Position numbers and translations under genes: made by a program
From: a virus
DNA: 51,926 bases
IMG/VR virus record: IMGVR_UViG_3300025426_000042
Location: 1-51,926 of that record
Direction: 5' to 3' (one strand)
Notes under the pieces: generated by a model
Databases searched by the model: none
Told to the model about the DNA's origin: nothing
What the model saw: only the letters and a program-made list of their open reading frames with translations
Shown: positions 34,529 through 43,094 of the stretch, in pieces
Numbering within the stretch: position 1 is the first letter of the stretch
Layout: each line of letters starts with the position of its first letter

Positions 34529-36055
34529 ATGTCATATACGATTAAGCATTATAATGGTACTTTACTAACTACAGTTGCGGACGGTACCGTTGATACAAGC
34601 ACCGATCTTACCCTAATTGGTAAAAATTATGCCGGTTACGGCCAGTCACAAAACGATAATTTTGTGTGGTTATTAGAAAATTTTGCTAACACCACCCAAC
34701 CACCCAACCCACTAGCTGGCCAAGTTTGGTTTGACAGTGCAAATTTAAAATTAAAATTTTACGACGGAAGTCAATTTAGAACGGCTGGCGGCACCGAAGT
34801 AAGCAATGTACAACCCACAGGGCTAACAACAGGCGATTTATGGTTTGATACAGCTAGTGATCAGTTATTTGTATATAACGGTACAACTTTTACACTAATT
34901 GGCCCACAAGGTATAGCTGGTGCATTGCCAACCGAGATGCAGAGTATTTCGGTTAAAGATCTCGAAAACGGTGCAACACATGATATTATTCAAGCTATTG
35001 TAAACGGACAAGTAGCTTTTATTATTAGTCCCGATACTATTCCATTTACATTAGATCCTTCGATTAATTCTATTACAGGATTTGATAAAATACATCAGGG
35101 TATTACCCTAGCATACACAAGAAATTCTGATAACGGCATAACAAACAGCAGTTCTAGTTATAGATTTTGGGGAACAGCTACAAATGCAGAAAAGTTAAAT
35201 GGACTTCCGGCCAGCAGTTATTTGACATCAATAAATCCGTCATTCAGTACATCCGTAAGTTTTTCAGATTTTGGTTATACAGTAGGCGGCTCAGGTGGCA
35301 CTTATTCTACAAAATTACAAGTGAGTATTGTTAATAACGGACAAACTCCGTTAATTTCAAATAAAATTAGCGATTCTATTTTATTCCAAACAACTAATAA
35401 CAATTCACCAATAACATATTATCCATTGACAATTAAAGGTACTGATTTATTACCAGGAGGTCAGTTACCTGCAAATGGTTATACTAGCACTAATATAAAC
35501 AATATTGGTAGTAGTTCAGCAACATGGGCTAATGTGTATGCGACTAATTTTATTGGTACAGCTACTAATGCTAATTATTTGTCTTTAGGTGGTACACCTG
35601 TATCTGCTACTACAGCCAGTAGTGCAAATACAATTGTTGGTAGAGATAGCAACCAAGATATTTTTGCAAATGTTATTCACGGTACAGCTACTACAGCAAA
35701 CTATGCTGACTTGGCTGAAAAATATCTTGCTGATGCCGAATATGAAACTGGTACAGTTGTTAGCATTGGCGGCAAAGCTGAAATTACAGCCAGTACTAAG
35801 GGCGATTTAGCCATTGGTGTTATTAGTGAACATCCTGCGTTTAGAATGAATCAAACACTAGTAGGCGGCGTTTATGTAGCATTAAAAGGACGAGTTCCAG
35901 TCAAAGTAATTGGCCCGATCACTAAAGGTCAAAGATTATCTGCTAGTAATAATGGATACGCAGAATTGGCTACTGATAACACATTGGTGTTTGCCATAGC
36001 GTTGGAAACAAATTTAACAGATTCGATAAAAAATGTCGAGTGTGTTATACTTTAA
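34529..36055 (+). CDS. Tail fibre 3 (paralogue) with a different C-terminal domain
   Basis: The 508-residue protein has the shared N-terminal attachment domain (NDNFVWLLENFANTTQPPNP, then LAGQVWFDSANLKLKFYD and GDLWFDTASDQLFVYNG). Its C-terminal 110 residues (ADLAEKYLADAEYETGTVVSI, GVISEHPAFRMN, VALKGRVPVKVIGPITKGQRL) resemble a beta-rich domain that ends many marine phage fibres and is distantly like the peptidase-G2 region. I see no catalytic residues I would vouch for. It has its own TATAAATA promoter. Confidence 0.75.
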   Translation: MSYTIKHYNGTLLTTVADGTVDTSTDLTLIGKNYAGYGQSQNDNFVWLLENFANTTQPPNPLAGQVWFDSANLKLKFYDGSQFRTAGGTEVSNVQPTGLTTGDLWFDTASDQLFVYNGTTFTLIGPQGIAGALPTEMQSISVKDLENGATHDIIQAIVNGQVAFIISPDTIPFTLDPSINSITGFDKIHQGITLAYTRNSDNGITNSSSSYRFWGTATNAEKLNGLPASSYLTSINPSFSTSVSFSDFGYTVGGSGGTYSTKLQVSIVNNGQTPLISNKISDSILFQTTNNNSPITYYPLTIKGTDLLPGGQLPANGYTSTNINNIGSSSATWANVYATNFIGTATNANYLSLGGTPVSATTASSANTIVGRDSNQDIFANVIHGTATTANYADLAEKYLADAEYETGTVVSIGGKAEITASTKGDLAIGVISEHPAFRMNQTLVGGVYVALKGRVPVKVIGPITKGQRLSASNNGYAELATDNTLVFAIALETNLTDSIKNVECVIL

Positions 36056-36063
36056 AATAAATA
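36056..36063 (+). promoter_or_regulatory. Late promoter (AATAAATA) before the proline-rich fibre
   Basis: AATAAATA overlaps the very end of fibre 3 (36055) and lies 22 bases before the ATG at 36086, with AAAAGG as ribosome-binding site. It would drive the proline-rich fibre together with the two coupled oxygenase genes, which have no promoter of their own. Confidence 0.65.
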
Positions 36064-36085
36064 GTTTTTAAATAAAAGGTAGAAC

Positions 36086-39000
36086 ATGGCAACAACCCCA
36101 TCAGTTGGATCAAAAATTCTTGCTAGTGATTATAATGCATTGCAATCAAAAGTTGCTTCTGTAATGGGGGTAGGATCTGGTACATATGGTTATGGTCAAA
36201 CTAGTCCACAATACACCAGTAGTCAGATAGTCGGAAACCCTACAATTACAGTCACTCAGTGGAGAAATCTACGTAACGATTTAATTAACGCATATACACA
36301 CCAAGGCAGTATTGGAAATTTAACAATTCCATCAATTCCAACTACATCTGCAAAAGTTACATCAGCAGATTATGCATTATATTCAGCATTGGCAACTTCA
36401 ATTTATAACAATGTAAATGCTACACCGCCGTCAAGTCAAGCTAGTCTTACTTCATTTTCGTCAGGACAACGTACTACTGCATGGAACGGAACAGTTCATC
36501 ATACAGTAACTTTAACATTTGCTTCAGCAGCGGCTGCTAGATACTATTTTAATTCTGGTGGAAATTTTCAATTCAGTGCTAGCCTGATCAATTATCCTGG
36601 TTATCCAGGCCACGGATCTGCTGATGCCAGTTATGCCAAGGATGCAGACTGGAACATGTTATTGACTAATATTGGAACAATTACGTTTAATATAAGTGGT
36701 ACATCTACTACAGGATCTTATACAACTATTGGCAGCAGTATTGGATTTTACCAACTAACTACTACACCACAGAATATCTTTCAGAAGAAAACATCGAGTC
36801 CATATTATACAAATAATCAATATGATATTTTAGCAAGCATTAATGCTGGTGGAACTGTAATAACTTTTGATATTCAATTTGCTGACTTGTCAACTGGCGG
36901 GACAGATGAAAATATTGAAGGTACGCTAACTAGTCTAGTACAAGCATATTACGCTACCGGATCTAGTGTTCAAGTTAATTTACCTAGTTATAGTGCTACA
37001 ATGACTGGCGGCACAATAGTAACTCCACCACCACCTGCACCTCCACCACCTGCGCCACCACCACCTGCACCTCCACCACCTGCGCCACCACCACCTGCGC
37101 CACCTCCACCTGCGCCACCTGCACCGCCTCCACCGCCCAGCTACGGTGCATTTACTATTAGCCCTAGCCCAGTATATGCTGGACAATCAGTTACAGTGAG
37201 TGCAGTTGCAAATAGTGCAACGGGTCTAGCATATTCTTTAATTGTGTATGATACAAACAATAACAGAGTAGTTAATACAACAGGTACAATTTCAACTAAT
37301 CCACAAACAGTTACCGGATCGTTTACAGCATTATATAGTGGTCAACCTTATCTAGCTTCGTTTGATATCAATGGATTAACAACAGAAAGTCAGTCTATAA
37401 GTTTTGGCATACCAACTACCAGTGCACTAACAGCATCTCCTAATCCAGTAAGTGACGGTGGAACAGTAACTATGAATGCAACTGCAACTAATTTTGCTCC
37501 AGGATCAACGTGGTCAATAGTTGCAACAGCAGCACCAGCTAGTGGAGGTGCAACAGTTCTTAATGCAACTGGTACAATTTCAACCAGTCCGCAAACATTA
37601 TCAGGTACATTCACTGGTTATTATAGTATTGGCAATTACGGTCCATATTCAAGTATACTTACAGTTGGTGGCGTTGGAAGTTCTGGCCCAACCATAACAG
37701 TGTCCGCACCACCTGCAATTAGTCTTAGTAATTTTGCATTCTATAGTGGATCAAATCCCGTTACTACTGTAGTTGGTGGTACCAGTGTAACATTACGAAT
37801 AACAGTTTATAATGCAGTTGGACAAATTTGGAACTGGTTGGCTAGTAGCGGCGGCCAAACTTATATTGCTAATGGAACATCTGGCACTATTAGTACTAAC
37901 CCACAAACAATTATTAGCAGCCCATTTTCAGTAGTTTATACAGGTTTGGTCGTTAACGGATCGTTTGATATAACTGGATACATACCCGGTGCAGTGGGTA
38001 TAGCTTTAACAGTAACTGATCCAACACCTCCACCACCTCCACCACCTCCACCACCAACAACTTACGGAGCATTTACAGCTAGCACAACTAGTCCTACAAA
38101 CGGTCAAAGTGTAACAGTATATGCTGTGGTCAATTATCCACAAGGTCAATCATATTCGTTAGAAGTATTTAATAGTGCAAGTACTACTATAATATCTCAA
38201 ACTAGCACTTTAAACAGTACTGGTTCGTCGCAGACAATTTCGGGATCATTTACTGCATCTTCTAGCGGTTCTCCTTACCATCCTTATTTTAATGTTTATG
38301 GATTATCGACAGAAACCGGTCCAACTATAACTGTACCACCACCGCCACCAAGCTATAATGAAATTGTATCAGGACCCAGCACAGTTTATGTTAACCAAAG
38401 TTTCAACGTTAACTTGTCTGGCGGCGCACCGTACGCTACAGTACAGTGGTCTGGTGCAGCCAGTGGATCTGCTACGCTCGATGGTTCAGGTAATGGAGTC
38501 TTTGCCGGAGTATCATTCAGCAGTATAGGCACTTATAATTTTACCTTTGTCTTTGGAGTAACAATTGATGTTAGAACATATTCTGTCCAGGTAATTAATC
38601 CACCACCACCTGCGCCAACAGTAACAGCAAGTGGTGCACCAGTACCAAATACAACTATGTACTCAGGTACAGGTTATTTTTATGATGTTGCAGTGACTTC
38701 AACAAATGCTACTAGCGGAAGTTGGAGTGATACAGCCGGACACAGTGGTGCTGTTAATTTTATAGGCGGATTAAGTTCAGGCTTTAGCTTTACTATTTCT
38801 GGTTTACTCACTCCTGGATCTTATACAATATCAATTACAGTAACTGGTCCAGGCGGCTCAGCATCTACAAGTATTGGATATACACTAGCAACAGCACCGG
38901 CCCCAACATTAACATTCGTTAGTGTTTCTCCTACTAGTATTTCTGGATCGGTTGGCGGCACAGTAACTGCTTACTATACAACTACTGGAGTTCCAACTGG

Positions 39001-39196
39001 CGGATTCTGGTACTGTTCAGGATCTGCCGGAACACTGGTAAGTACAACAGGATTTACACCAAGTAATCCAAACGGATCATTAAGTGTATATATTCCTCCA
39101 GATTCAGCAGCCGGTACTCAAACTATCGGTGCTGATGACTATAATACTCAAGTAGATCCAACCGGCGGCAGCTCGATTTCGTTTACTATTACCTAA
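36086..39196 (+). CDS. Proline-rich, Ig-like-repeat tail fibre/structural protein
   Basis: This 1036-residue protein begins with a virion domain (KILASDYNALQSKVASVMGV, residues 8-28, and TVTQWRNLRNDLINAYTHQG near 57-75) known to me from marine phage structural proteins. A proline tract at residues 314-351 consists of six PPPPA units, then PPA and PPPPP. Shorter tracts lie at 648-657 (10 Pro), 751-755 and 839-844. Between them are Ig-like modules with recurring YGAF, GQSVTV and GTISTNPQT motifs. The layout suggests rigid rods joining adhesion domains on an exposed fibre. Its stop overlaps the prolyl 4-hydroxylase start by one base (TAATG), pointing to a functional link: the prolines may be the enzyme's substrate. 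That link is inferred. Confidence 0.75.
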   Translation: MATTPSVGSKILASDYNALQSKVASVMGVGSGTYGYGQTSPQYTSSQIVGNPTITVTQWRNLRNDLINAYTHQGSIGNLTIPSIPTTSAKVTSADYALYSALATSIYNNVNATPPSSQASLTSFSSGQRTTAWNGTVHHTVTLTFASAAAARYYFNSGGNFQFSASLINYPGYPGHGSADASYAKDADWNMLLTNIGTITFNISGTSTTGSYTTIGSSIGFYQLTTTPQNIFQKKTSSPYYTNNQYDILASINAGGTVITFDIQFADLSTGGTDENIEGTLTSLVQAYYATGSSVQVNLPSYSATMTGGTIVTPPPPAPPPPAPPPPAPPPPAPPPPAPPPPAPPAPPPPPSYGAFTISPSPVYAGQSVTVSAVANSATGLAYSLIVYDTNNNRVVNTTGTISTNPQTVTGSFTALYSGQPYLASFDINGLTTESQSISFGIPTTSALTASPNPVSDGGTVTMNATATNFAPGSTWSIVATAAPASGGATVLNATGTISTSPQTLSGTFTGYYSIGNYGPYSSILTVGGVGSSGPTITVSAPPAISLSNFAFYSGSNPVTTVVGGTSVTLRITVYNAVGQIWNWLASSGGQTYIANGTSGTISTNPQTIISSPFSVVYTGLVVNGSFDITGYIPGAVGIALTVTDPTPPPPPPPPPPTTYGAFTASTTSPTNGQSVTVYAVVNYPQGQSYSLEVFNSASTTIISQTSTLNSTGSSQTISGSFTASSSGSPYHPYFNVYGLSTETGPTITVPPPPPSYNEIVSGPSTVYVNQSFNVNLSGGAPYATVQWSGAASGSATLDGSGNGVFAGVSFSSIGTYNFTFVFGVTIDVRTYSVQVINPPPPAPTVTASGAPVPNTTMYSGTGYFYDVAVTSTNATSGSWSDTAGHSGAVNFIGGLSSGFSFTISGLLTPGSYTISITVTGPGGSASTSIGYTLATAPAPTLTFVSVSPTSISGSVGGTVTAYYTTTGVPTGGFWYCSGSAGTLVSTTGFTPSNPNGSLSVYIPPDSAAGTQTIGADDYNTQVDPTGGSSISFTIT
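37025..37138 (+). repeat. 15-bp minisatellite encoding (PPPPA)6 plus PPA-PPPPP
   Basis: Tandem units of 15 bases (CCxCCACCACCTGCx, with third-position differences such as CCT/CCA and GCA/GCG) encode six PPPPA repeats followed by PPA and five Pro. The tract is far richer in C than the AT-rich neighbourhood and has essentially no G outside the Ala codons. The third-position variation shows the protein repeat is kept while DNA identity drifts. Slippage could change the repeat number between strains. Confidence 0.9.
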
Positions 39197-39783
39197 TGGA
39201 TTTTGAAGTTTTAAATGATACTCCTAGAGTAGTCTATTATCATAACGTACTCACTAGCAGTGAGTGCGATTATGTTATTGCCAACATAGATAACTTTGAA
39301 AAATCTATGGGGTTTGATCTTGAAACTAAACAGTCAAAACCCACAGAGTGGCGTACTAGTAGCGGTTATCATGATTTTAATGATAAATTTAAGTATATTA
39401 CAGAACGATCGGCAGAGTTGTCTAATTACCCGTTTGCTAATATAGAACAATTGCAAGTATTACAGTATAAACCAGGCGAGTTTTATAAACCACATAATGA
39501 TTATTTTAACTTTCCTCCCACTATTGTGTCCACTGATAACGACAGAGTTGCCACAATAATTTTTTATTTAAATGATGATTTTACAGGTGGCACTACAGAA
39601 TTTCCTACGTTAAATATCAACGTTAAACCTAGAAAGGGTTCTGCGTTATTTTTTGATTACAAGTATACAGCTGAAATAAACAAACTAACATTACACGGCG
39701 GAATGCCAGTAGATTCAGGTGTAAAATACGTCGCTACATCTTGGATACGTGGCAATCAATGGAGGCATGCCGATGGGCCTTAA
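39196..39783 (+). CDS. Prolyl 4-hydroxylase (2-oxoglutarate/Fe(II) oxygenase)
   Basis: The 195-residue protein is a compact P4H catalytic domain. The double-stranded beta-helix motifs are complete: YKPGEFYKPHNDYF gives the HxD iron ligands (His100, Asp102), VATIIFYLNDDFTGGTTEFP is the conserved middle, and LHGGMPVDSGVKYVATSWIR supplies the distal His167 and Lys177 for 2-oxoglutarate. The family uses O2 and 2-oxoglutarate to hydroxylate proline in peptides. Its ATG overlaps the stop of the proline-rich fibre by one base, so the two are translated together. The PPPPA tract of that fibre is the obvious candidate substrate. P4H-like genes occur in other marine phages, where targets are also unproven; a ribosomal protein or elongation factor of the host is an alternative. 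Confidence 0.9.
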   Translation: MDFEVLNDTPRVVYYHNVLTSSECDYVIANIDNFEKSMGFDLETKQSKPTEWRTSSGYHDFNDKFKYITERSAELSNYPFANIEQLQVLQYKPGEFYKPHNDYFNFPPTIVSTDNDRVATIIFYLNDDFTGGTTEFPTLNINVKPRKGSALFFDYKYTAEINKLTLHGGMPVDSGVKYVATSWIRGNQWRHADGP

Positions 39784-40387
39784 TTACGTCGATACAGGTT
39801 ATAAAACAATCTTTAGAGTTGATAACGCACTGGATTCTGACACTTGCGATCAACTCTATAATTTTATGATCACAAACAAATTGAATTTGCAACCAACAGA
39901 CAGCGTTTTACCTTGGTTTGATGACGAAACATATATTCCTTGGGACCTAGCAGATGTCGAGTTAAAGAAAAAGATTGTTAATTATAGACGATTGGTTACA
40001 GAAATAGTTTCTGAAAAATTCAATAAAACTCTTTATCCAGAGTTTACTCATCTTGTATTATGGCGTACTGGACGACAAATGGCTCGCCATAAAGATGATG
40101 GATACGAATTAAATGATCCACTTGCCGCAAGAAAAGTCAGCTGTGTTACATATCTGAACGATAACTTTACTGGTGGCGAAACATTTGTTACCAATGAAAC
40201 AGGCACGGATTATATTAGCAAACCTGTTAAAGGATCTTTTGCCTGTTATCTGAGTGACAGTACAAACGAGCATGGTGTGAATCCTGTGTTATCAGGAATT
40301 CGTGTTACCATGCCAATTTGGTTTTGCGATGATATAACCAAATCCGAAGACGTTAGGCTTGCGGATATTATCAAATCTTTATCATAA
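39773..40387 (+). CDS. Second 2-oxoglutarate/Fe(II) oxygenase
   Basis: The start is taken at ATG 39773, 7 bases after a strong GGAGG (39761-39765), giving 204 residues and an 11-base overlap with the P4H gene; an upstream GTG frame is unlikely. Iron ligands are visible in ARHKDDGYE (His106, Asp108) and NEHGVNP (His167), with Arg177 (SGIRVTMPIW) positioned to bind 2-oxoglutarate. The motif VTYLNDNFTGGETFV matches the P4H neighbour's middle motif, so the two are distant paralogues with different basic residues at the co-substrate site (Arg here, Lys there). The protein could hydroxylate another position or residue of the same fibre. Substrate unknown. Confidence 0.82.
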   Translation: MGLNYVDTGYKTIFRVDNALDSDTCDQLYNFMITNKLNLQPTDSVLPWFDDETYIPWDLADVELKKKIVNYRRLVTEIVSEKFNKTLYPEFTHLVLWRTGRQMARHKDDGYELNDPLAARKVSCVTYLNDNFTGGETFVTNETGTDYISKPVKGSFACYLSDSTNEHGVNPVLSGIRVTMPIWFCDDITKSEDVRLADIIKSLS

Positions 40388-40405
40388 AATAATCACCTCT
40401 ACCCA

Positions 40406-40434
40406 TTGACAAGATAATTAAAGTAGTATATTAT
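40406..40434 (+). promoter_or_regulatory. Sigma70-type promoter of the glycosyltransferase cluster
   Basis: TTGACA (40406-40411) and TATTAT (40429-40434) are separated by exactly 17 bases, in the 66-base gap after the second oxygenase and 19 bases before the next ATG. It is the only consensus-type promoter seen within the long plus-strand block. The genes behind it could therefore be made early, before fibre synthesis. Confidence 0.8.
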
Positions 40435-40453
40435 ACTAGCTACGGAGTTATCT

Positions 40454-40804
40454 ATGGACGAAAGAATCGAAAAAGCCTTTGGTGTTGCTAACTACATGGC
40501 TACATTATCAAATCAAAGACGTATTATTTTAGAAGAATACAATCAAAATTTGATACACTATATCAATGGTGCAACATTTAAAATTACCTACGAATTAATT
40601 AGTTTTGTAAAAACACTAGTTGATTTGGGTAAAACAGAAAATATTGTACTTGTCGACAGCAATAATTTTCCAGTACTAATTGATAATTTAGAAGATTTTC
40701 TAAACAGTATTGTATCAACATATTTAGAAACTGTGTCTACGTATGCTGACAAGTTTAACGAAATAAAAGTTAAACGTAAGATTGCAGACATAGTGGATCT
40801 ATGA
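40454..40804 (+). CDS. Small helical conserved phage protein, function unknown
   Basis: The 116-residue protein is predicted mostly alpha-helical (KAFGVANYMATLSNQRRIILEEYNQ, then FKITYELISFVKTLVDLG), with no cysteine, signal peptide or catalytic motif. I recognise the type from marine T4-like phages but know no function. It follows a sigma70-type promoter and overlaps the first glycosyltransferase-like gene by 4 bases, so it is the leader gene of that cluster. Confidence 0.75.
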   Translation: MDERIEKAFGVANYMATLSNQRRIILEEYNQNLIHYINGATFKITYELISFVKTLVDLGKTENIVLVDSNNFPVLIDNLEDFLNSIVSTYLETVSTYADKFNEIKVKRKIADIVDL

Positions 40805-41640
40805 GTCAGGGCATCGTAATTTTTGCTCAAAATAATGCTGATATAGATTACATAAAACTGTCAGTATTTTCAGCACGTCAAGCACAACGATATCTTGATT
40901 TGCCTGTAAGCATAATCACAGACAGCAGAGGATGGTTAGAACAAAGCTGTCCTGATCACCTGTTTGATCAAATTATAGATGTAGACTATACAGTGTCTGC
41001 ACAGCGTAAAAATTTCTTTGATGGTGCGTTGACATCTAAAACACTTGAGTGGCGAAATTTTGCACGTAATAGAGCATATGATTTGACCCCATACGATACT
41101 ACTCTAGTAATTGATAGCGATTATATTATCAACAGCAGTATTTTAAAACCCGCATTTGATAGGGATATACCATTACAAATATATTCAAATAGTATAGATC
41201 TTGCCGAGTGGCGCAACACTGATGAATTTGCTCGTATCAACATGTTCAGTGTTCCTTTTTACTGGGCTACGGCATTTATATTTGAAAAAAATAAAACTAC
41301 TGAAGCGTTTTTTGATCTAGTTGCTTATATAAAAACCAATTGGAATTACTACCGAATGCTTTATAATATAGATGCTATGTTGTTTAGAAACGATTATGCA
41401 TTTAGCATTGCTATACATATTATGGGCGGTGATAATTTTGTTACAGAATTACCTGGCACAATGACATATACTAAAGATAAAGATTTATTGGTTAGTATGC
41501 AAGACAATCAATTACAATTCTTACTCGAGAAAAAAGATTATGTGGGCGAATACATTGCCGCAAAAACACAAGGAATAGATGTTCACGTAATGAATAAATT
41601 TAGCCTTAGTAGATATATCGACGGAGGTACAGGTGTCTAG
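40801..41640 (+). CDS. Glycosyltransferase-like protein A1
   Basis: The 279-residue protein looks like a GT-A-fold nucleotide-sugar transferase of GT8-like style. The N-terminal strand is GIVIFAQNNADIDYIKLSVFSA, followed by LPVSIITD and, near residue 103, a DxD metal motif in TTLVIDSDYIIN. A later aromatic stretch (FYWATAFIFEKNKTTEAFFD) and IHIMGGDN fit the acceptor half. No membrane segment is seen. It is paralogous to the next gene and lies two genes behind the oxygenases, so it might add sugar to hydroxylated fibre or to other virion proteins. Fold assignment is moderate; donor and acceptor are unknown. Confidence 0.65.
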   Translation: MSQGIVIFAQNNADIDYIKLSVFSARQAQRYLDLPVSIITDSRGWLEQSCPDHLFDQIIDVDYTVSAQRKNFFDGALTSKTLEWRNFARNRAYDLTPYDTTLVIDSDYIINSSILKPAFDRDIPLQIYSNSIDLAEWRNTDEFARINMFSVPFYWATAFIFEKNKTTEAFFDLVAYIKTNWNYYRMLYNIDAMLFRNDYAFSIAIHIMGGDNFVTELPGTMTYTKDKDLLVSMQDNQLQFLLEKKDYVGEYIAAKTQGIDVHVMNKFSLSRYIDGGTGV

Positions 41641-42463
41641 AGGATTTTTAGTTTTAGCTCAAAATACTGAGGATGTTGATTATGTTCGACAGGCTTATGC
41701 ACTGGCATTGAGTATTCGTAATAGTCAAACTATAACGAGTATATCGTTAGTAACAGATGATCCTGTCCCTGAAGAATACCAACTTGTATTTGATAATATA
41801 ATTCCTATTCCATTTGGCAACACTGATACAGTATCTCCATATCGGGCAGAAAATCGTTGGAAATTGTACCATGCAACTCCGTATGAAGAAACAATTGTTT
41901 TAGACACAGATATGTTGTTGTTAGAAGATATATCATCTTGGTGGACTTATTGCAACAATTATGATATAAAATATACCAGTCGAATTCGCAATTATAAAAT
42001 GGAAGTTGTTGAGGATCGTGTTCATAGAAAGGCATTTATTGCTAATCATCTGACTAGTCCATATAGTGCACTACACTATTTTAAAAAATCTCAAACAGCT
42101 TATGAGTTTTATCGAGTGTTAGAATTTGTCTGTAATAATTGGGAATGGTGTTGGAATAAGTTTGCACCTGAAGAATATCAAAATTGGTTGAGTATGGATC
42201 TCGCGGCAGCAATAGCAATAGAAATTACAGGCATGCAAGAACAAATACTAGATGTTAATAGTCCATTGGAATTTGTGCATATGAAAACACATTTACAAAA
42301 TTGGCAAGTTAATTCAACTAGCTGGCAAGATTTTGTATTAACTAATTTTGGTAATAATTTATCTGTATCAAATATATTGCAACATAAAGTATTTCATTAT
42401 GTAGATAAAGATTTTTTAACTGACGAAATTATTAGCAAATTAAAGGATATTTCACATGGCTAA
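41633..42463 (+). CDS. Glycosyltransferase-like protein A2 (paralogue of A1)
   Basis: This starts at GTG 41633, supported by GGAGG 5 bases upstream and an 8-base overlap with A1. The 276-residue protein repeats the A1 plan: GFLVLAQNTEDVDYVRQAYALAL, then SISLVTDD, and a DxD motif in ETIVLDTDMLLLEDI near residue 90. The second half has FKKSQTAYEFYRVLEF and LAAAIAIEITG, matching A1 spacing. Two related enzymes in tandem could act in sequence on one glycan or on two acceptors. Activity is inferred. Confidence 0.68.
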   Translation: MSRGFLVLAQNTEDVDYVRQAYALALSIRNSQTITSISLVTDDPVPEEYQLVFDNIIPIPFGNTDTVSPYRAENRWKLYHATPYEETIVLDTDMLLLEDISSWWTYCNNYDIKYTSRIRNYKMEVVEDRVHRKAFIANHLTSPYSALHYFKKSQTAYEFYRVLEFVCNNWEWCWNKFAPEEYQNWLSMDLAAAIAIEITGMQEQILDVNSPLEFVHMKTHLQNWQVNSTSWQDFVLTNFGNNLSVSNILQHKVFHYVDKDFLTDEIISKLKDISHG

Positions 42464-43094
42464 AGTTTTTCGTAAACGTAAAATTATAGAAGATCAGCCA
42501 ACAGTACAAAAATATTATGTACATTATGATCCAACATCTAATCAAATTATAAGCGTTAATAATCATAGGCACGACAGCTATACACATGCTGTAGAAGTTT
42601 CTTTTGATGAATACGATAGACTAGTTACAGGTAGAGATAAATTTAACGACTTTCATATTGGAGTTGTAATTCAATCAGACGGATCTGCTGTAAACGGTTT
42701 AGTATCTAAAAAAATAATACAAGAGCATAATTTTAAAAATAGATTTTTAGTATGGATAGATCAAGAACGAGACTTGGCAGATATCTATGTACACTGGGAT
42801 CAGTTTAACGAGCATTGGGTATTTTTTGTATCAGACGATTTTAGACAAAAATATTACGATAACAAGTTACCTATTAGTACAATAAGTTTCTTTGTTACAC
42901 TGGGAAAAGATCCTAATTTTTTATTAAGATCTATAGAAATAGACTTAAAAAAATTAGTCGAAGATAAAGTTGTTATTAAATTTGAAAATAAATGGGAAAA
43001 AAATCTCGATATGGTTTCTTTAACCGCTAACTTATCAAGTTTACGTTATTCATTAAAAGTTTGGAAATTAAATGAGCAAGATCAAAGTAATTGA
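42456..43094 (+). CDS. Unknown protein within the glycosyltransferase cluster
   Basis: The 212-residue mixed alpha/beta protein (KYYVHYDPTSNQIISVNNHR at residues 19-38; DLADIYVHWDQFNEHWVFFV near 108-127) shows no motif I recognise. It overlaps both neighbours, by 8 bases with A2 and 23 bases with the next gene, so it is part of the same translation unit. A basic N-terminus (AKVFRKRKI) is notable. It could be a virion or chaperone component served by the transferases, but nothing in the sequence proves it. Confidence 0.6.
   Translation: MAKVFRKRKIIEDQPTVQKYYVHYDPTSNQIISVNNHRHDSYTHAVEVSFDEYDRLVTGRDKFNDFHIGVVIQSDGSAVNGLVSKKIIQEHNFKNRFLVWIDQERDLADIYVHWDQFNEHWVFFVSDDFRQKYYDNKLPISTISFFVTLGKDPNFLLRSIEIDLKKLVEDKVVIKFENKWEKNLDMVSLTANLSSLRYSLKVWKLNEQDQSN

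Noticed and set aside
37025-37138. CRISPR-like array
   Set aside because: The periodicity is a 15-base in-frame codon repeat without spacers.
36980-37186. Arg/Trp-rich antisense ORF opposite the proline repeat
   Set aside because: It is the mirror image of the CCA/CCT codons of the repeat and has no credible start signal.
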